Assembly (NCBI GenBank): GCA_914767715.1
Contig: OU612065.1
Location: 5,580,001-5,644,000, forward strand
Length of the DNA stretch: 64,000 nucleotides
DNA from: Membranipora membranacea
Lineage: Eukaryota; Bryozoa; Gymnolaemata; Cheilostomatida; Membraniporidae
Direction: 5' to 3'
A model generated the notes under the pieces. The model saw only the letters and a list, made by a program, of their open reading frames with translations, was not told the DNA's origin and did no database searches. Below are positions 1 through 12,132 of the stretch, one piece after another (position 1 is the stretch's first letter; every line of letters starts with the position of its first letter). A program made the translations under genes and the position numbers.

Positions 1-302
1 CAAGGTTTGTATTGCATTATGCGCAGATAAAGTCCCCTTCAAAATGTGGATGTTTGTCACAAATGAGACAAACAAGTTTGATGGCATGTTACTATTACAG
101 GGTGTACATGCCTGAAGTAATAGTAATATTACTACTTGTCTGAAGCTGATTACAGAGACAACTATAAGCTAACATAACTACAACAATTGTTGATACTAGC
201 TGAGGAGAAGACATAACAATACCGCTTCCAGATAACCTGATGGCTGAGAAACAAAACAATAAGGCTATATTCTTATGCTCAGTATAAAATGGTAATACTT
301 AC

Positions 303-1384
303 CGAGGCGAATCAGAGAACTATTTATGATAATAACTGTGTCCAATATCCAAAAAGTAGGAGCAGGACAGCTCACCACCCTGGATAATAGACACAGCTAT
401 AACCTGCAAAAATACTACATTTATGCATAGTATTTACATAAAATTCACTCGACCCTTCAAATCCTATCAAAAATGATAGATTATTTTGTATCACAATTTA
501 CAAAATTTGTTGGGAGAGATTTGGGCGGAGATGAGTTAAACACATAGACTTAGCGTAGTATAGCATATACGTCATGATATATATATATATATATACAATA
601 TTAGTCTATGGTTAAATAAGGAGATAATTCCTTGGGATAACTTGGTTTTGAAACAAAAGTCCTGTGGCTGCAAGGAAAAGAGCCAGGTCCTCTCTGTCTC
701 ATTTCCGGCCCTTTTACAAATGCAAAGAGGAGAAATAAAAATAAGACTGAACTCGTTATTTAACCAAGGTGTTAAAGACTCCTTGGTTTAACCAAGGAGT
801 AAACTCCCTGGTCAAACGCAGTGGAGTATATCCTACATGATGTAGGTTCATAAAATAGGTCCTGGTTGACAACAGATTCTACTTGAGATGGAAATGGAGG
901 GATGAAATATCTGGGAATTGTTAAAACCCTCCATGATAGTCAGATATTATGCCACTGACAATTGAATTTTTAAGAGCAGAAGTGCTTGCTATGACTTCTG
1001 TATCCATTGATGAAAATTTAACATTAGCTAGGACAGCAATATAATCTCTGTGTGGGGTAGTTTGGGGTCAATTCCATCCGTAGACTCTTGTGATTAAATA
1101 CAACAGCACAGTAGAAAAATTCAAAATAATATCAATGCACATGTATGGCTGACAAAAACAACCATCAGCTTTTTGTTGACTGCTAGCTTGAGCCTGTAAA
1201 TTGCTACGAAAGCGATGGTAGCAAACACACCATGAAGATATTGGATATTTTAAGTGTCCGCCATAGCTTTTATGGGAACAGAAAGCGAGGCAGTTAAATT
1301 CCTACCCATTGAATATTACACATTTAAATACTTACCAATCGGTCAGTAATGAATCCCATTTTCTTTGGCTTTGTCTAATAGCTG
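303..1384 (-). other. Possible exons of an unidentified minus-strand gene
   Basis: Two short stretches have exon-like borders on the minus strand. The first, 1336-1384, has a GTAAGT donor and an AG acceptor. The second, 303-403, has a TTTTTGCAG acceptor and a GTAAGT donor. The second reads AVSIIQGGELSCSYFLDIG before a stop codon. The VxGG-type core is faintly like the N-terminal part of some HECT ligase domains, but this is too short to identify. The phases of the two do not join without a stop, so they may not belong to one transcript. The rest of 1-1650 shows only AT-rich sequence, a short TA run near 580 and a near-palindrome of the type CTCCTTGGTTTAACCAAGGA near 780-800. Confidence 0.15.
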
Positions 1385-1800
1385 CTGGTTAGATAGATCC
1401 CAATATATTGCCTATTCAATACATAAAAACAAGTTTTGCTTAAAATGTTCTTCCACGACGTATGGTCCATATATACCTTGCTAGCTAAACTTCTTTTGAT
1501 AGCCACACTCATACAACACCGGTGCAACCGCAGGGGTCTGTAAAGTGAGTATGAGTATGGTGGTGGGTTTTCTTGATGGAAATTTAGGAACAAGAGCTGG
1601 TTTTATCTAGCTGCACACAGACTGTCGACAGTCCTCTTAGTTAAATCCTAACACACATCAAGGAAGTATTGGCTGGGTTAAAACTAATACTCCCATCCAG
1701 ATATTTTTAAGCTACAGACAGATTGTTCGGACAATGTGTAGCTCCTCAGTATCAAGTTATCTGAACTTGCCACGATTAACAGAAGACTACCATTGCGGAT

Positions 1801-2300
1801 GAAATAGGCGACCGGTTTGCACTCGGGTATCCGGATGGGTCTGTCACTTGGATGATGAGTGTCTACAACCCATCCTCCTCTGTTACGAACCCATCCGCCT
1901 CCCTCAAATTTGTGCCGGACGCGTTTTTTTTCAACCGGATGCCTATATGGCATCCAGCAGTTGTCCGAGTTCTAACCGGATGGCTATCGGGCAACCACCG
2001 GATGCCACGTGAACTACTTTTCAACAAGAAGTCCAGAACATCCTCTCGAGCTATACAAATTTTTCGGCCAAAACTCTGCAGGACTGAAAGGCGGAGAAAA
2101 GGCTTTTTTAATTTTTTCATGACCTATCATGACAACGGTCTAGTATATAAATAATTTTTAGTGTGTTGTTTTTACTATGCCATACCATCGCACGCATTCT
2201 GTACCATCTATCATGATGATTGAATGAATACAAATCAAATCAAAAATCACGTGGACATCCGGCAGTTGCAAAATAAGTATCCGGATGTGCTCTTAGCGCA
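1801..2300. repeat. Dispersed 'CCGGATGG' repeat, copy 1
   Basis: This stretch carries recurring variants of ACCGGATGGCTAT, GGCAACC and AACCCATCC. About 1850-1930 is homologous, in inverted orientation, to about 33690-33770: both share GATGATGAGTG, the CCATCCTCCTCTG core and a following CCATCC/CAAAT segment. The family is unidentified. The open frames across it follow the repeat and do not look like protein. Confidence 0.6.
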
Positions 2301-2336
2301 GCAGGAGATGTGTCACAGGCAGGTCCTTAATTGGCT

Positions 2337-2455
2337 TCTAGTCAAGGGACTTACTTTATTTTGCCAATGGCCAGTATGAACCACCAAAAAAGATTACAAT
2401 TCCTGAGTAAGTTATAAAAAATATTTGGTGGTCTTTGGGTGGTTACTTACTTACT
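2337..2455. mobile_element. Fragment of an inverted-repeat element
   Basis: GGGACTTACTTT, TTTGCCAATG, CCAGTATG and ACCACC appear here in the same order as in the outer end of the long inverted-repeat element at 24085. An inverted partner of the ACCACC part (TTTGGGTGGTT) follows about 60 bp later. It looks like a small or internally deleted member of the same non-autonomous family. No target-site duplication was identified. Confidence 0.4.
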
Positions 2456-2571
2456 TGCTACTTGCTGTGTAGTCGCTAACTTCTGTTGAAGGTTTCAGCA
2501 ACATGGCATAATCGTCAGTCCATAATCGTTCCAGTCGTCAACATGTGCCAGTCAGGAGTACCGCCGATGTC

Positions 2572-4170
2572 TTAACCTGCCAGGGGGGGGCCGACCAGGA
2601 GGGAATTCGATGGTGGGAGGGCATTCCACAGCTTCGCTGAACTGATGAAGAAGCTGTTTAGATGGGCCTTAGTCCGATAGTGAGGTGTCAAGTACTGCTG
2701 ACTGTGTCTTCGGGTTTGTACAGTTGATGGGGGCTGGATTGGAATGTAGTCACAGATGTTGGTTGCGACTTCGCCAAAGTGCATGGCCCTGAACATCCCT
2801 ATCCGTCGATTTACTCTCCTGGATTGGAGCTCTTCCCATCCCATGTCTTCCAGTAGCTTGGTGGTGCTGGTAACATGGTCTGTTCTTGGTATGTTTTTAG
2901 TGATCCGTGCTGCTCTTCTCTGGACGGACTCAAGCTGGGTGGACTGGGTTTTGGTGATAGCCGCATCCCAAACTGTACATGAGTACTCTAGGATCGGTCT
3001 AGCTAGTTGTTTGTAAGCCTTTTCTCGCAGATAGGGTAGGCTTGGTGGAATTGTTCGCCTGATATACCCAAGTCTGCTAGAGGCTTTCCCAGTGATGAAT
3101 GCTGTGTTCTCGTTCCAGCGTAAGTTTGATTGAAGTTTAACCCCTAGGTATTTCACGGATGAAACCTTGCACATCTCAGTGTTGTGGAGAGTGTAGGAGT
3201 TGTTTGAGGTGTTCTTCAGTTTTCGGGTGAACTTCAGGTGCTCGCATTTGCTAGGGTTGAATTCCATGCTCCATGCTGCTTCCCAAAGTTCAAGTTTCCT
3301 GAGGTCTTCTTGGAGAATGTCATAGTTGTCAGAGGTGTTGTAGATAACTGTGTCATCTGCAAACAACCGGATTTCAGATTTGATGTCGTTCAGCATGTCA
3401 TTGATGTAGATTAAGAATAGGATGGGGCCAATCACAGACCCTTGGGGCACTCCTGAGGTGACAGGTTGCGCTGAAGATGGATAACCATCAACAACAACAA
3501 CCTGGGAGCGTTGGGCCAGGAAGTCTAGTGTCCAGTTCGTGATCTGGCTGTTAGCACCAATGTTGACAAGCTTCTTTATGAGGTGAGAGTGGTCTACCTT
3601 GTCAAAAGCCTTACTGAAATCGAGAAAGCAAGCATCAACTTCTTTATCGTCGTCGAGGAGTTGTGATATATCTGAGGTCAGCTCGATGAGTTGGCTTTCA
3701 CAGCTCCTGCGACTCCGGAAGCCATGTTGACGGGAGGTGAGTTTGTTGTTGCTCTCTATGTACCTAGTTAGATTACTGGTAACGATGTGTTCTAGGATCT
3801 TGCTAGACACACATGTGAGGCTAATGGGTCGGTAGTTACAGGGCTGGTATCTGTCACCCTTCTTAAAAACTGGGCACACTCTAGCCATCTTCCAGTCCTC
3901 TGGGACACAGGCAGAGTCCAGGGAGATCTGGTATATGTGTGTGAGAGCGGGGGCGATGACTTTAGCCATCATCTTCATGAGCCGAGGGGACAGGTCATCA
4001 GGTCCGGTAGCTTTGTGTGGGTTTAGTTTCATTAGTTGAGATAGCACCCCTTTCTCATCAACGGTGATGGTTGGCATTTCACTGGCATGGTGACTTCTTG
4101 GGGTGGGCTGTGAAGTGTGTGGCTCAGAGAACACAGACTGAAAGTTGATACTGGACATAGGCAAAAGGAT
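2572..4170 (-). mobile_element. 5'-truncated LINE: reverse transcriptase ORF
   Basis: A continuous minus-strand frame (stop at 2572, open to 4239) encodes a non-LTR retrotransposon reverse transcriptase. From the first in-frame Met of the open frame, the order is: the NYRPIS block at about 135-140, the LDFSKAFDKVDH block at 206-217, the SGVPQGSVIGP block at 262-272, and the catalytic FADD box at 293-296. A thumb region with KYLGV and RPILEYSCTVWD and a C-terminal tail follow. The endonuclease that normally precedes this domain in jockey/CR1-like elements is missing. Recognisable sequence starts near residue 28 (about 4160), so the first residues are probably flanking DNA. Such 5' truncation is the usual product of target-primed reverse transcription. 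The frame ends just after a run of G at 2583-2591, where a slippage frameshift may have cut the original end. No in-frame stop interrupts the RT domain, so the copy is fairly young. The clade assignment is tentative. Confidence 0.9.
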
Positions 4171-4239
4171 ACAGTACCTACTTTTTTGGTTGACTATACA
4201 AACAATGTTCAGACAAGGAGTAATAGGGATTAAACACAA

Positions 4240-5020
4240 CCATATAATTCAGAAATCTTCAGGAAAGTTTACTGCATAGGTATACTGAGAACCAGTTGAT
4301 TGTGCCCGTGTATTTTTATTGTGAATAAAACATTGACAAGGACCCAGCTGGTACAGTAAACCTGTGAGTTCCTGATACATATATTGTGCTTCTTGGTACA
4401 GTGAATCATGGATGTGGTAAGCTAACAAAACGCATGGGCTGATGTGTAGTAGCTGTAGCTAGTCCAAATTGTACATAAATAAAATAATAGTGTCAAAAAC
4501 TATGAAGAGCTTGAAAGGGGCGTGGTCCATTAACTCTTTTATTGGAGGTAGCAAAGTTTGTTGATGCCCCAAATGTAAGCAACAGACAATATTTATTTAT
4601 GAAGTATATCTGATATCTGATTTACAAATCAGAACCTTTCTTCAGCCTAGTTTCATTGAAAAAGTCTTAGCCTCAAATCTTGATTAAAGTTGTCAAGGAC
4701 TAACAAAACTCAGTGAAGTGAGGAGGCATATGCTGAAAGATTTGCTGAATTGAACACAGGAAAGATAACTATTATGGTACGTGGATTCTGCTGCAATTTG
4801 GACAAAATAAGCAATCTTGGCCACCATAGATAGCACAACTTACCGGATGTCATGACCATTACTCTTTACTGATTACTTTTTTTTTCAAATTTGGCAATGT
4901 TGTGGCAAGAAGTACTTCCTTATCTTGACATGCTGCATTGCAAGCATGCCAGTTTTGTGTGTGAAAGCATGCCAGTTTTGTGTGTGAAACACTAGAAGAA
5001 GAATAATAATAAGTGAAGTG
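4240..5020. other. Intergenic region upstream of RABGGTA
   Basis: No gene was recognised here. A 23-bp unit starting AAGCATGCCAGTTTTG is duplicated in tandem near 4941-4988. The putative first exon of RABGGTA lies at the right edge. No clear core promoter motif was seen. Confidence 0.4.
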
Positions 5021-5029
5021 TTTCACAAT

Positions 5030-8000
5030 ATGGTAAGAATTTGCAGGTTTGTGCAAACTTCTGTGCACAACTGGGAGCAGCTTTGTGCAGTAATTGACTC
5101 TGAGGTCTCACCCTTAATGACACAAGCATTTCGCTCTTTTCAGTCTTTGAGAAATGGCACATTATGTGATTTGCTGAAGTGATTGTAGTGACTAAATTAC
5201 TTGAATTCTGGTCGGCTTGAAAATTCATGACCAAGACGTGAAGCTTGGTTACCGGCAACGCATCTTATACTAAAGTGGGACGCGAGAAAGAAGATCAGCA
5301 CTAGAATCAGTTTGCTTTCATCTAATGTCGGTCAGAAGAGTGTGAAATTTTTCCCTTTTTAGTTTTGGACATGGATACAGGACATGACAGTACAAAGCTG
5401 ACCATGTAAAAATTAAAGCCATATTGGAAGGTAACAATAAAACCTTGGATTGGCTTCCATGTTCAATGGCTTACCCATTTAGTTTCGCTGGTTCGTTTGT
5501 AGCACGGGAGGTTAAAAGTAAAAACAACAGTAGAGCAGGCAGAAGCTAAGCGATTAGAGCGACTGAAGAAGCAAAAGCTGTACCAGGGTGCTACAGCAAG
5601 GATCTATGCCAAGGTAAACTAGAAATCATCAGACAATTTGGTTGAGTAAGTCTGTAGAAGGGTTGTAGCCAGTGTAAAACTGCAAAAAAGGTATTTGGAT
5701 TTGTAACTGGTATGAATGACACATATTCACATCATCTTAGCATGCTCTGATGTAAATATCTAAATGAAAACATTCGGATTAAAAAAATCAGTCTCACAAC
5801 TAGGCTTGTATGTAGGGTGCAGGACTCGCCAGCAGTGGATAGTTTGGTGGGGCTATTACAACTACAAAATTATAAATCATGTAACGCTCAGTGAACCTGC
5901 ATGTATTGTATATTTACAGCGAGCTGCAGGGGACCATGATGAAGAGGCCTTGAAGTTAACACGGGGTATCCTCTCAAATAACCCTGATGAGCTTACACTG
6001 TGGAACTACCGAAAGGATGTGTTCCTGAAACTAAAAGAATCTCGGTGAGAATCGAGTCAATTCCATTTTGTTCGGTCTTTCATTGCTTGGTCATGTGTTA
6101 GTCTCTGAAAACTAAAATTTTTTTTTAATTTGAGTATACCTATGGGTCTCTTCTGTTCACCCTTACCTAATTTTACTGGCTACTTGCGTAATTTTGGGCA
6201 GTTGTTGATGCAAATTCCTGAACGTGTTGCACCTTGCATTAATTACCCTATAGACTGAATGTTTATACTGGAATTCAGTTTTGCTTTGACTGTCATCGAA
6301 ATTAAGTGCAAGTCTTAGAGTTACTTACCCTAAATTAACTACTTTTTATCATAAATCAGTATCGCAAGGTTCATTCCTCCTGACAATACAAAGAAGTTGT
6401 AAATGTTGCATTTTTAATCACAGGATAACAATTTGTAGTTGTCACAAAGACTCTCTAAATTCTCTGGTTGTCATATCACTGTGCATCAACTAATGACATG
6501 TACTGTATCACAGAGTAAGGGTAATGATTTGTTGCTTTCTGACAACATGCTTATTTAGCGCCTTATTGTGAGATATTCTAGCTAACAATAACTGGCTATG
6601 AGCATTATTACCATCCCCATTTTCACTATATATAAAAGACTATGAATGTATTTTCCTTTATTTCTTTAATGAGAATACATCTTAGGATTTTCACCAAAAA
6701 AAACAAATAACGCTCAACTCCTTCTATGTGAGTAATATGATTCTTAGTCTAGTCGTCGTATTAAATCACTTTTTGAGTTTTATCATGTTGGATGAATATC
6801 CATTAAATTGAAGAATTCTCACAAAAATAATCCTTCATTGAATTATAATACTGGCTGCAAAAAAATTAGCTCAAATGTTTATGATTGACTTTCCTTCTTG
6901 AAGTGACACACGTCTGACAGCCCAATAAATATGTTTTGTTTGCATAAAAAAGGAACATGGTTGACTGATTGACAATAGTAGATATATCATGATTGTAGCA
7001 CTGACGCAGAGATGGTAGCTATGTATAAGGAGGAGCTCTCATTCCTTGAAGAATGTTTACAATATAACCCTAAATCCTACAGCAGCTGGCATCAGAGGTG
7101 TTTCGTTATGTTGAACACCCCGTCTCCAGACTGGAGCTGGGAGCTAGGCTTGTGTACAAAGTTCTTATCATATGATGAGAGAAACTGTAAGTCATGTTTG
7201 TCGATGACTCAGCTAATAATAGTCCGAATCGGCTTACAATTTGAAGAAACCTTTTTGTAGGGTATCAGTGATGAGCTTGCTGCTGATGCATAGAATTTAT
7301 AATGTCTACGGGCTGGTATAACCTAGTAAGCTGATTAAATTCTAGTTGTTTTGCATTCAGTGCGACTTTCTCCAGTTTTGACATTCTTTTCACCTTTACC
7401 TCTGATTTTTGATAGTTCACTGCTGGGACTACAGGCGATTTGTGATCAAACATTCCAATGTTTCTCCTGAAGATGAACTGAAATTTAGTACTGAAAAAAT
7501 ATCAAATAACTTTTCCAATTACTCATCATGGCACTACAGGAGTAAGCTGCTTCCTGAAATATTCCCCGGGAAGACGAGTCAGGGGCTTCAGCAGGACACT
7601 CTACTAGAAGGTAACACCAGTAGCATATTTATGTCAGGAAGTATGTCAGTGATAACATTGCCGTCCAAGATTCTTTACATGACCATATACAATTAAACTT
7701 ATGGTATGTTTTAGTATGTATCTCAGTATGTAGTTTGAATGTTGTAGTTTCAATTAAGAATCATTAAATTGAACTTCTAATTACCGATTGTTGTCTCCAG
7801 TGTAAACTTCTTTTTTTAGAGATGGAGCTGGTACAGAATGCATTCTTCACTGATCCTAATGATCAGAGTGCTTGGTTCTATCATAGATGGCTACTTGGTA
7901 GAGGTAGGTTGAGTGAGATGATGTTATAACTGTCAGTTGTGAATATCAAATCAATAGGATAGACTTTAGGTTGTCTTCTTAAACATATTGAGTAGATAAT

Positions 8001-10037
8001 TCCTAGTTACTCGTAGCAAAATGCTACAAATATGAATTAGCAGATAGCTCATTACCTCGTTGATGAATGAAAGTCTGTGAATCAATCATAAATCAATTTA
8101 TGTTATAACATGTATTTTTGCATAGACTCTTCGCTTCTTTTTTTAGTTGAGAACCCTTTGGAGTTACTAAATGTCGACAGGAACGACAATGATAGAACTG
8201 TTCTCAGCTTCTCAATGCCTGTTAAGGTAAATTTGATCACACCGATCTGCCTTCTAAGCTCAAGAAAGTCCAAAAACTTGACGTTAGCTGTGACATGAAC
8301 AGAGACTGTATTAAATTTAATTGACTTCTTTCTATTTTATGAGGGCTCACATTTTTATAATCTCAGTGTAACTTACAGATATTGTCGACATCAGTAGGAG
8401 AAGGTGGGGATGTGTGTGAGTGGGTTGCGCCTGATGCTCAGAGTTTCTCCACAACTTGGTGCTCTGATAAGTCAACATGTGCTTCAATGACTGTCAGTGT
8501 GGAATTTAAAACTAAGACCTACACATTTAATCTTGATGAGAGGACTACTGGCCCTAGATCAATGCAGAATTACTTCACGTAAGTTTACAAACATGACTAT
8601 ATGATTAGCGCTTTTGGCTTGGTATGGGGTTAGGACACAAAAACTAATAAAATGCAAAAATAATCACCTGAGGCATTCATTTGTGCTGTTGAGTTCTATG
8701 AGACTCCTGTATTGATCTATTAGATGAAATATTTAAATCTGTTTGAAGTATTCTGTTTTAAAATTAGGCAGTTTATTTATTCTGTAGACACGAGGTGACT
8801 GCTGCCACTAACGAGATGCTCAGTCAGGAATTAGACAACTGTCAGCAACTGTTTGAGCTGGAACCGGAAAATAAATGTAAGATCAGTAATTTTTACAATG
8901 ATATGTGTGATCTCATCTATCATTAACCTTGCTCTGTCGATCTAGCTGTTAATTTATAATCAGTGAAACAAGGTATTTTTATTGCTCGAATCAAATATCA
9001 CTTTATGAAACATTTGAATGTTATGACAATGCTGAACTTTGTTTGATATTAGGGGTGCTGCTTACTATAGTACTATTGATGAGGTGTGTGGATCCGACCA
9101 AACACAGCGATAGTATCAGGGATAATATACAGAAGCTTTCACAAGTTGACCCTATGAGGAAAAACTACTACCATGATCTGCGTGAGGAAAAAATGTCTCT
9201 TTCTGCCCTTCAGTAATATTATATTAGTGTAGACTATAGAGTATACAACTTTTAGACATGAGTTAGTCCCTCAATAATTTCTGCCCTTTTTGACATGACA
9301 GCCTGTTGATATGTTCAGGTAGCTCTGCTGTGAGTCCCACATCCTGACACGTGAGTCCCACAATACAGGCTGCGCTGTGACATAGCAGCTTATATTTTGT
9401 CATGCTGTGTTTTCTCAGGTCTTTTAGTATGTATTAGTCATACAGTATTTCAAGCAAAGTAAAGCTATTATTGGATGTTTGATATAAAAGCTTTTTCTTT
9501 GTAGGTAGTAGATTTTCCTGGGAGGATGCGGTTAGTTCTCTTGATAACGCTGTTGCAGAACTGTCTAACAAATCTCTGACACGAATATCTCACATACACC
9601 TTATGTATAATATCACACAGCTTAATCTGTCAAATAACCAGCTACTCAATCTAAACGGAGTAAACTCTCTACAAAAGCTTAGTCAGCTTGATGCATCAAA
9701 CAATCAGATATGCTGCATCAAAGGGATACATAGTATGCCCTCTCTAGTCACTCTCAACCTCCAAAATAATGGTATGTATAGATTGACTTAACTGAATTTT
9801 CAAATAGATGCATGCGAGTATGATTATCTTCTCTTATAATAAAGTAGGACAAATCCTCATTATCTATCTATATTTACCATAGCTGTTAATGTCGAATTCC
9901 TGTTGCACAAGCTAAAAATATTGTGTTGTCTTATTGCAGCAATAAAGTCAGATGAAGAGGTGGAAGTATTGAGAAGCACATGTAAAGCTCTTATCACAGT
10001 GACTGTTATCGGCAATCCCTGCGTTCAAACTTCATGA
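5030..10037 (+). CDS. RABGGTA: Rab geranylgeranyltransferase subunit alpha
   Basis: Alpha subunit of Rab GGTase (GGTase-II), the cytosolic enzyme that, with RABGGTB and the Rab escort protein, adds geranylgeranyl groups to C-terminal cysteines of Rab GTPases. Exons: ATG ending at 5032 (tentative), 5503-5613, 5920-6044, 6999-7186, 7416-7610, 7820-7903, 8147-8226, 8367-8578, 8788-8876, 9053-9181, 9505-9771, 9940-10037; 526 aa in phase (human 567). The protein begins [20 protein letters not shown] after the initiator Met. Prenyltransferase alpha repeats follow: [54 protein letters not shown]. Next come a beta-sandwich (C2-like) domain (exons 7-9) and C-terminal leucine-rich repeats (about 407-526; [25 protein letters not shown]). 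The start is inferred: the body exon has an AG directly before the HGR codons and no in-frame ATG, and the best upstream ATG with a GTAAGA donor is at 5030-5032. Confidence 0.95.
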
Positions 10038-12132
10038 ATATCTTTTGCTTTTCCAACAGTTGGTTTCATTGCAATAATTGATTTATATATTTAATTTTGC
10101 CATCCAGGACAACTCAGAAAAAAGTGTGTCGCCTAACGTTATCCCAGAAACATAAGATATTATAAGGGATATGCCTACATTTCTATTTGAATTTGACGCA
10201 GCCAGTGTATGCAACTTGGATCAGTCGCTCCATTTTATTACTGTGAGCTTGTCTTACAGCCTTATTGCTTATTTTTACTTGATTACCCTGTTAGGCCCCT
10301 CTATCTCGGTGTCAGTTGGCAACAAGATGACGCAAAAACAACGTATTTTTTAATTCATAAATAAGCTAATGTCCTAGCCACATGGCTAATCATTTTGCCA
10401 TATAGGTCATTCAGTCACGGTGTCAATGACCATGTTGCAAGTTAGTTACTGCTATACTCAACCATGATGTGATAAGACTTCTTTTAGAATTTACGTGAGT
10501 TGTTTTTTTTAGTCATTGCGATAGGGCATCATTGAATTGAATCTTTTCACTAGCATACCTAACAGTGTTGGTTATATCCTCTTTAATTAACTATCTAATA
10601 ACTGGGGCTTGCAAGCATGTCTTCTGTACCTTGCTGTTTTGTGCCTGATTGCTGCCACAGCCGTGTTGTAAGTGATTGATCGAATGTTGCGATCCTGGAG
10701 TGGAATTACCCAAATAATTTTGTGGTACCAAAATTCATATTATTATTAATTACAGAAACTACACCTTTTCATCACAATATTGCGGTTGGGTCTAACCATG
10801 TATGGGAATCTGCGGTTAGAATGGTATTGAAGCTTGTGGTGTGTGGTGATTCTCTGTGGTAGCTGTATGTGTCATGTATGACAGCAATAGGTGAATGTGG
10901 TCTCTAGTCTTGTGGCCTGATCGATATAGGGTCAGGGGTTAAGTAAGGTCAGTCCGTCTCATATCCTAAGTATGTCAAAGTATGCAATAACAGCAGTTAA
11001 ATAGTAAATTAGCTCCTTTTTTTCTATGCTGTGCAAAGAGAGGTCGGTTGGAATACTCAATTCAGGAGAGGTTAGTAGTGTAGCAGTGCAGTATGAGGTA
11101 CTGATGTTTGTGTCTACTAGAGCAGCTTTGATGTGGTTGAGCAATCCATGATGGAGTGGTGTTTTGAAATTCTTGTTATGGCTTCCAAAAAAAATCTATC
11201 ATGCGCTGCTGCATAAGTATTTAAAAACCCAATTTAGCACTTTCAAATTCCTCAACTGATCTTTTGACTCCACAAGAGGAAAGAAAAAATGGGGTTTACC
11301 AGTCAAACTGCACCTGACACCACAGGGTTACAGTCATTTTTTAATACTTAGTATCCACAAACAGCTAAACATCAAAAGATCAAGTGGATGTCTTCTGGCT
11401 GTCAATTTAGTTGTTTATATATAGTTAACAGGTGAAAACCCAATATACCAGATGTTTTAAAATTTTAAATCTGATTCAAACTCTAATTTCTCATTTGTGT
11501 TATGGATTGATAAAAAAACTTAAGCATTAAATATTCAACTACGAAGACTTAGTTATAAAGGGTTTTCCACAATTTTGCATTCAATATGTAGTATTAAAAC
11601 GATAAGGTTCAAATTAGTTGAAAAGGGTGCAAGCAGCTATCATCTGTATCATATGCTATTGGTTACCTTTGTGTGAGACTTCCATCCCATATAGATCATT
11701 GCCAACACTATTAAGGTGGTAGGGGTGAGGCCACAATGTAGAGGCCCCTTAATCCTGAACAGGAATCAAATTCCTTCCATTGTGATCCTATCTCACAATC
11801 ACATAGACTGACTTGTGTGGCATCTAGTATAACACAATGAATTATAATAACTGATAACGTACATTAGTTGTAGACTCGTATGGGCTGTTCCAAAAAAAAT
11901 TCAACTTATCTCAGCCTGTGCAGCATGGCTCGATAACATTGACTCAGGAGTAGGAAGGGAGTCAACCCCAGAACTCATGACTGAATTACGTATCAACCAA
12001 ATGATAGCAAGTTTCAAAGTTTTCAACTGTGAACGGTTAGTTGAAGAAATTTACATAGACCACTGATTGGCCGATTGATATTCCAGGTATATATAAGAGG
12101 ACTCAGTGATACTTACTCTGGTCATCGACAAG
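10038..12132. other. Intergenic, no gene seen
   Basis: AT-rich sequence between RABGGTA and the first CRYM-like gene. No coding exon with supporting splice sites was found. A short ATG frame at 10618 (MSSVPCCFVPDCCHSR) ends after about 20 codons. Confidence 0.5.

Noticed and set aside
1684-2154. Overlapping open frames on both strands, up to 100 aa
   Set aside because: They follow a dispersed repeat also present near 33.7 kb, with no splice or domain support.
10618-10680. Cysteine-rich start MSSVPCCFVPDCCHSR, reminiscent of a THAP domain
   Set aside because: The frame ends after about 20 codons and no following exon with the rest of the domain was seen.
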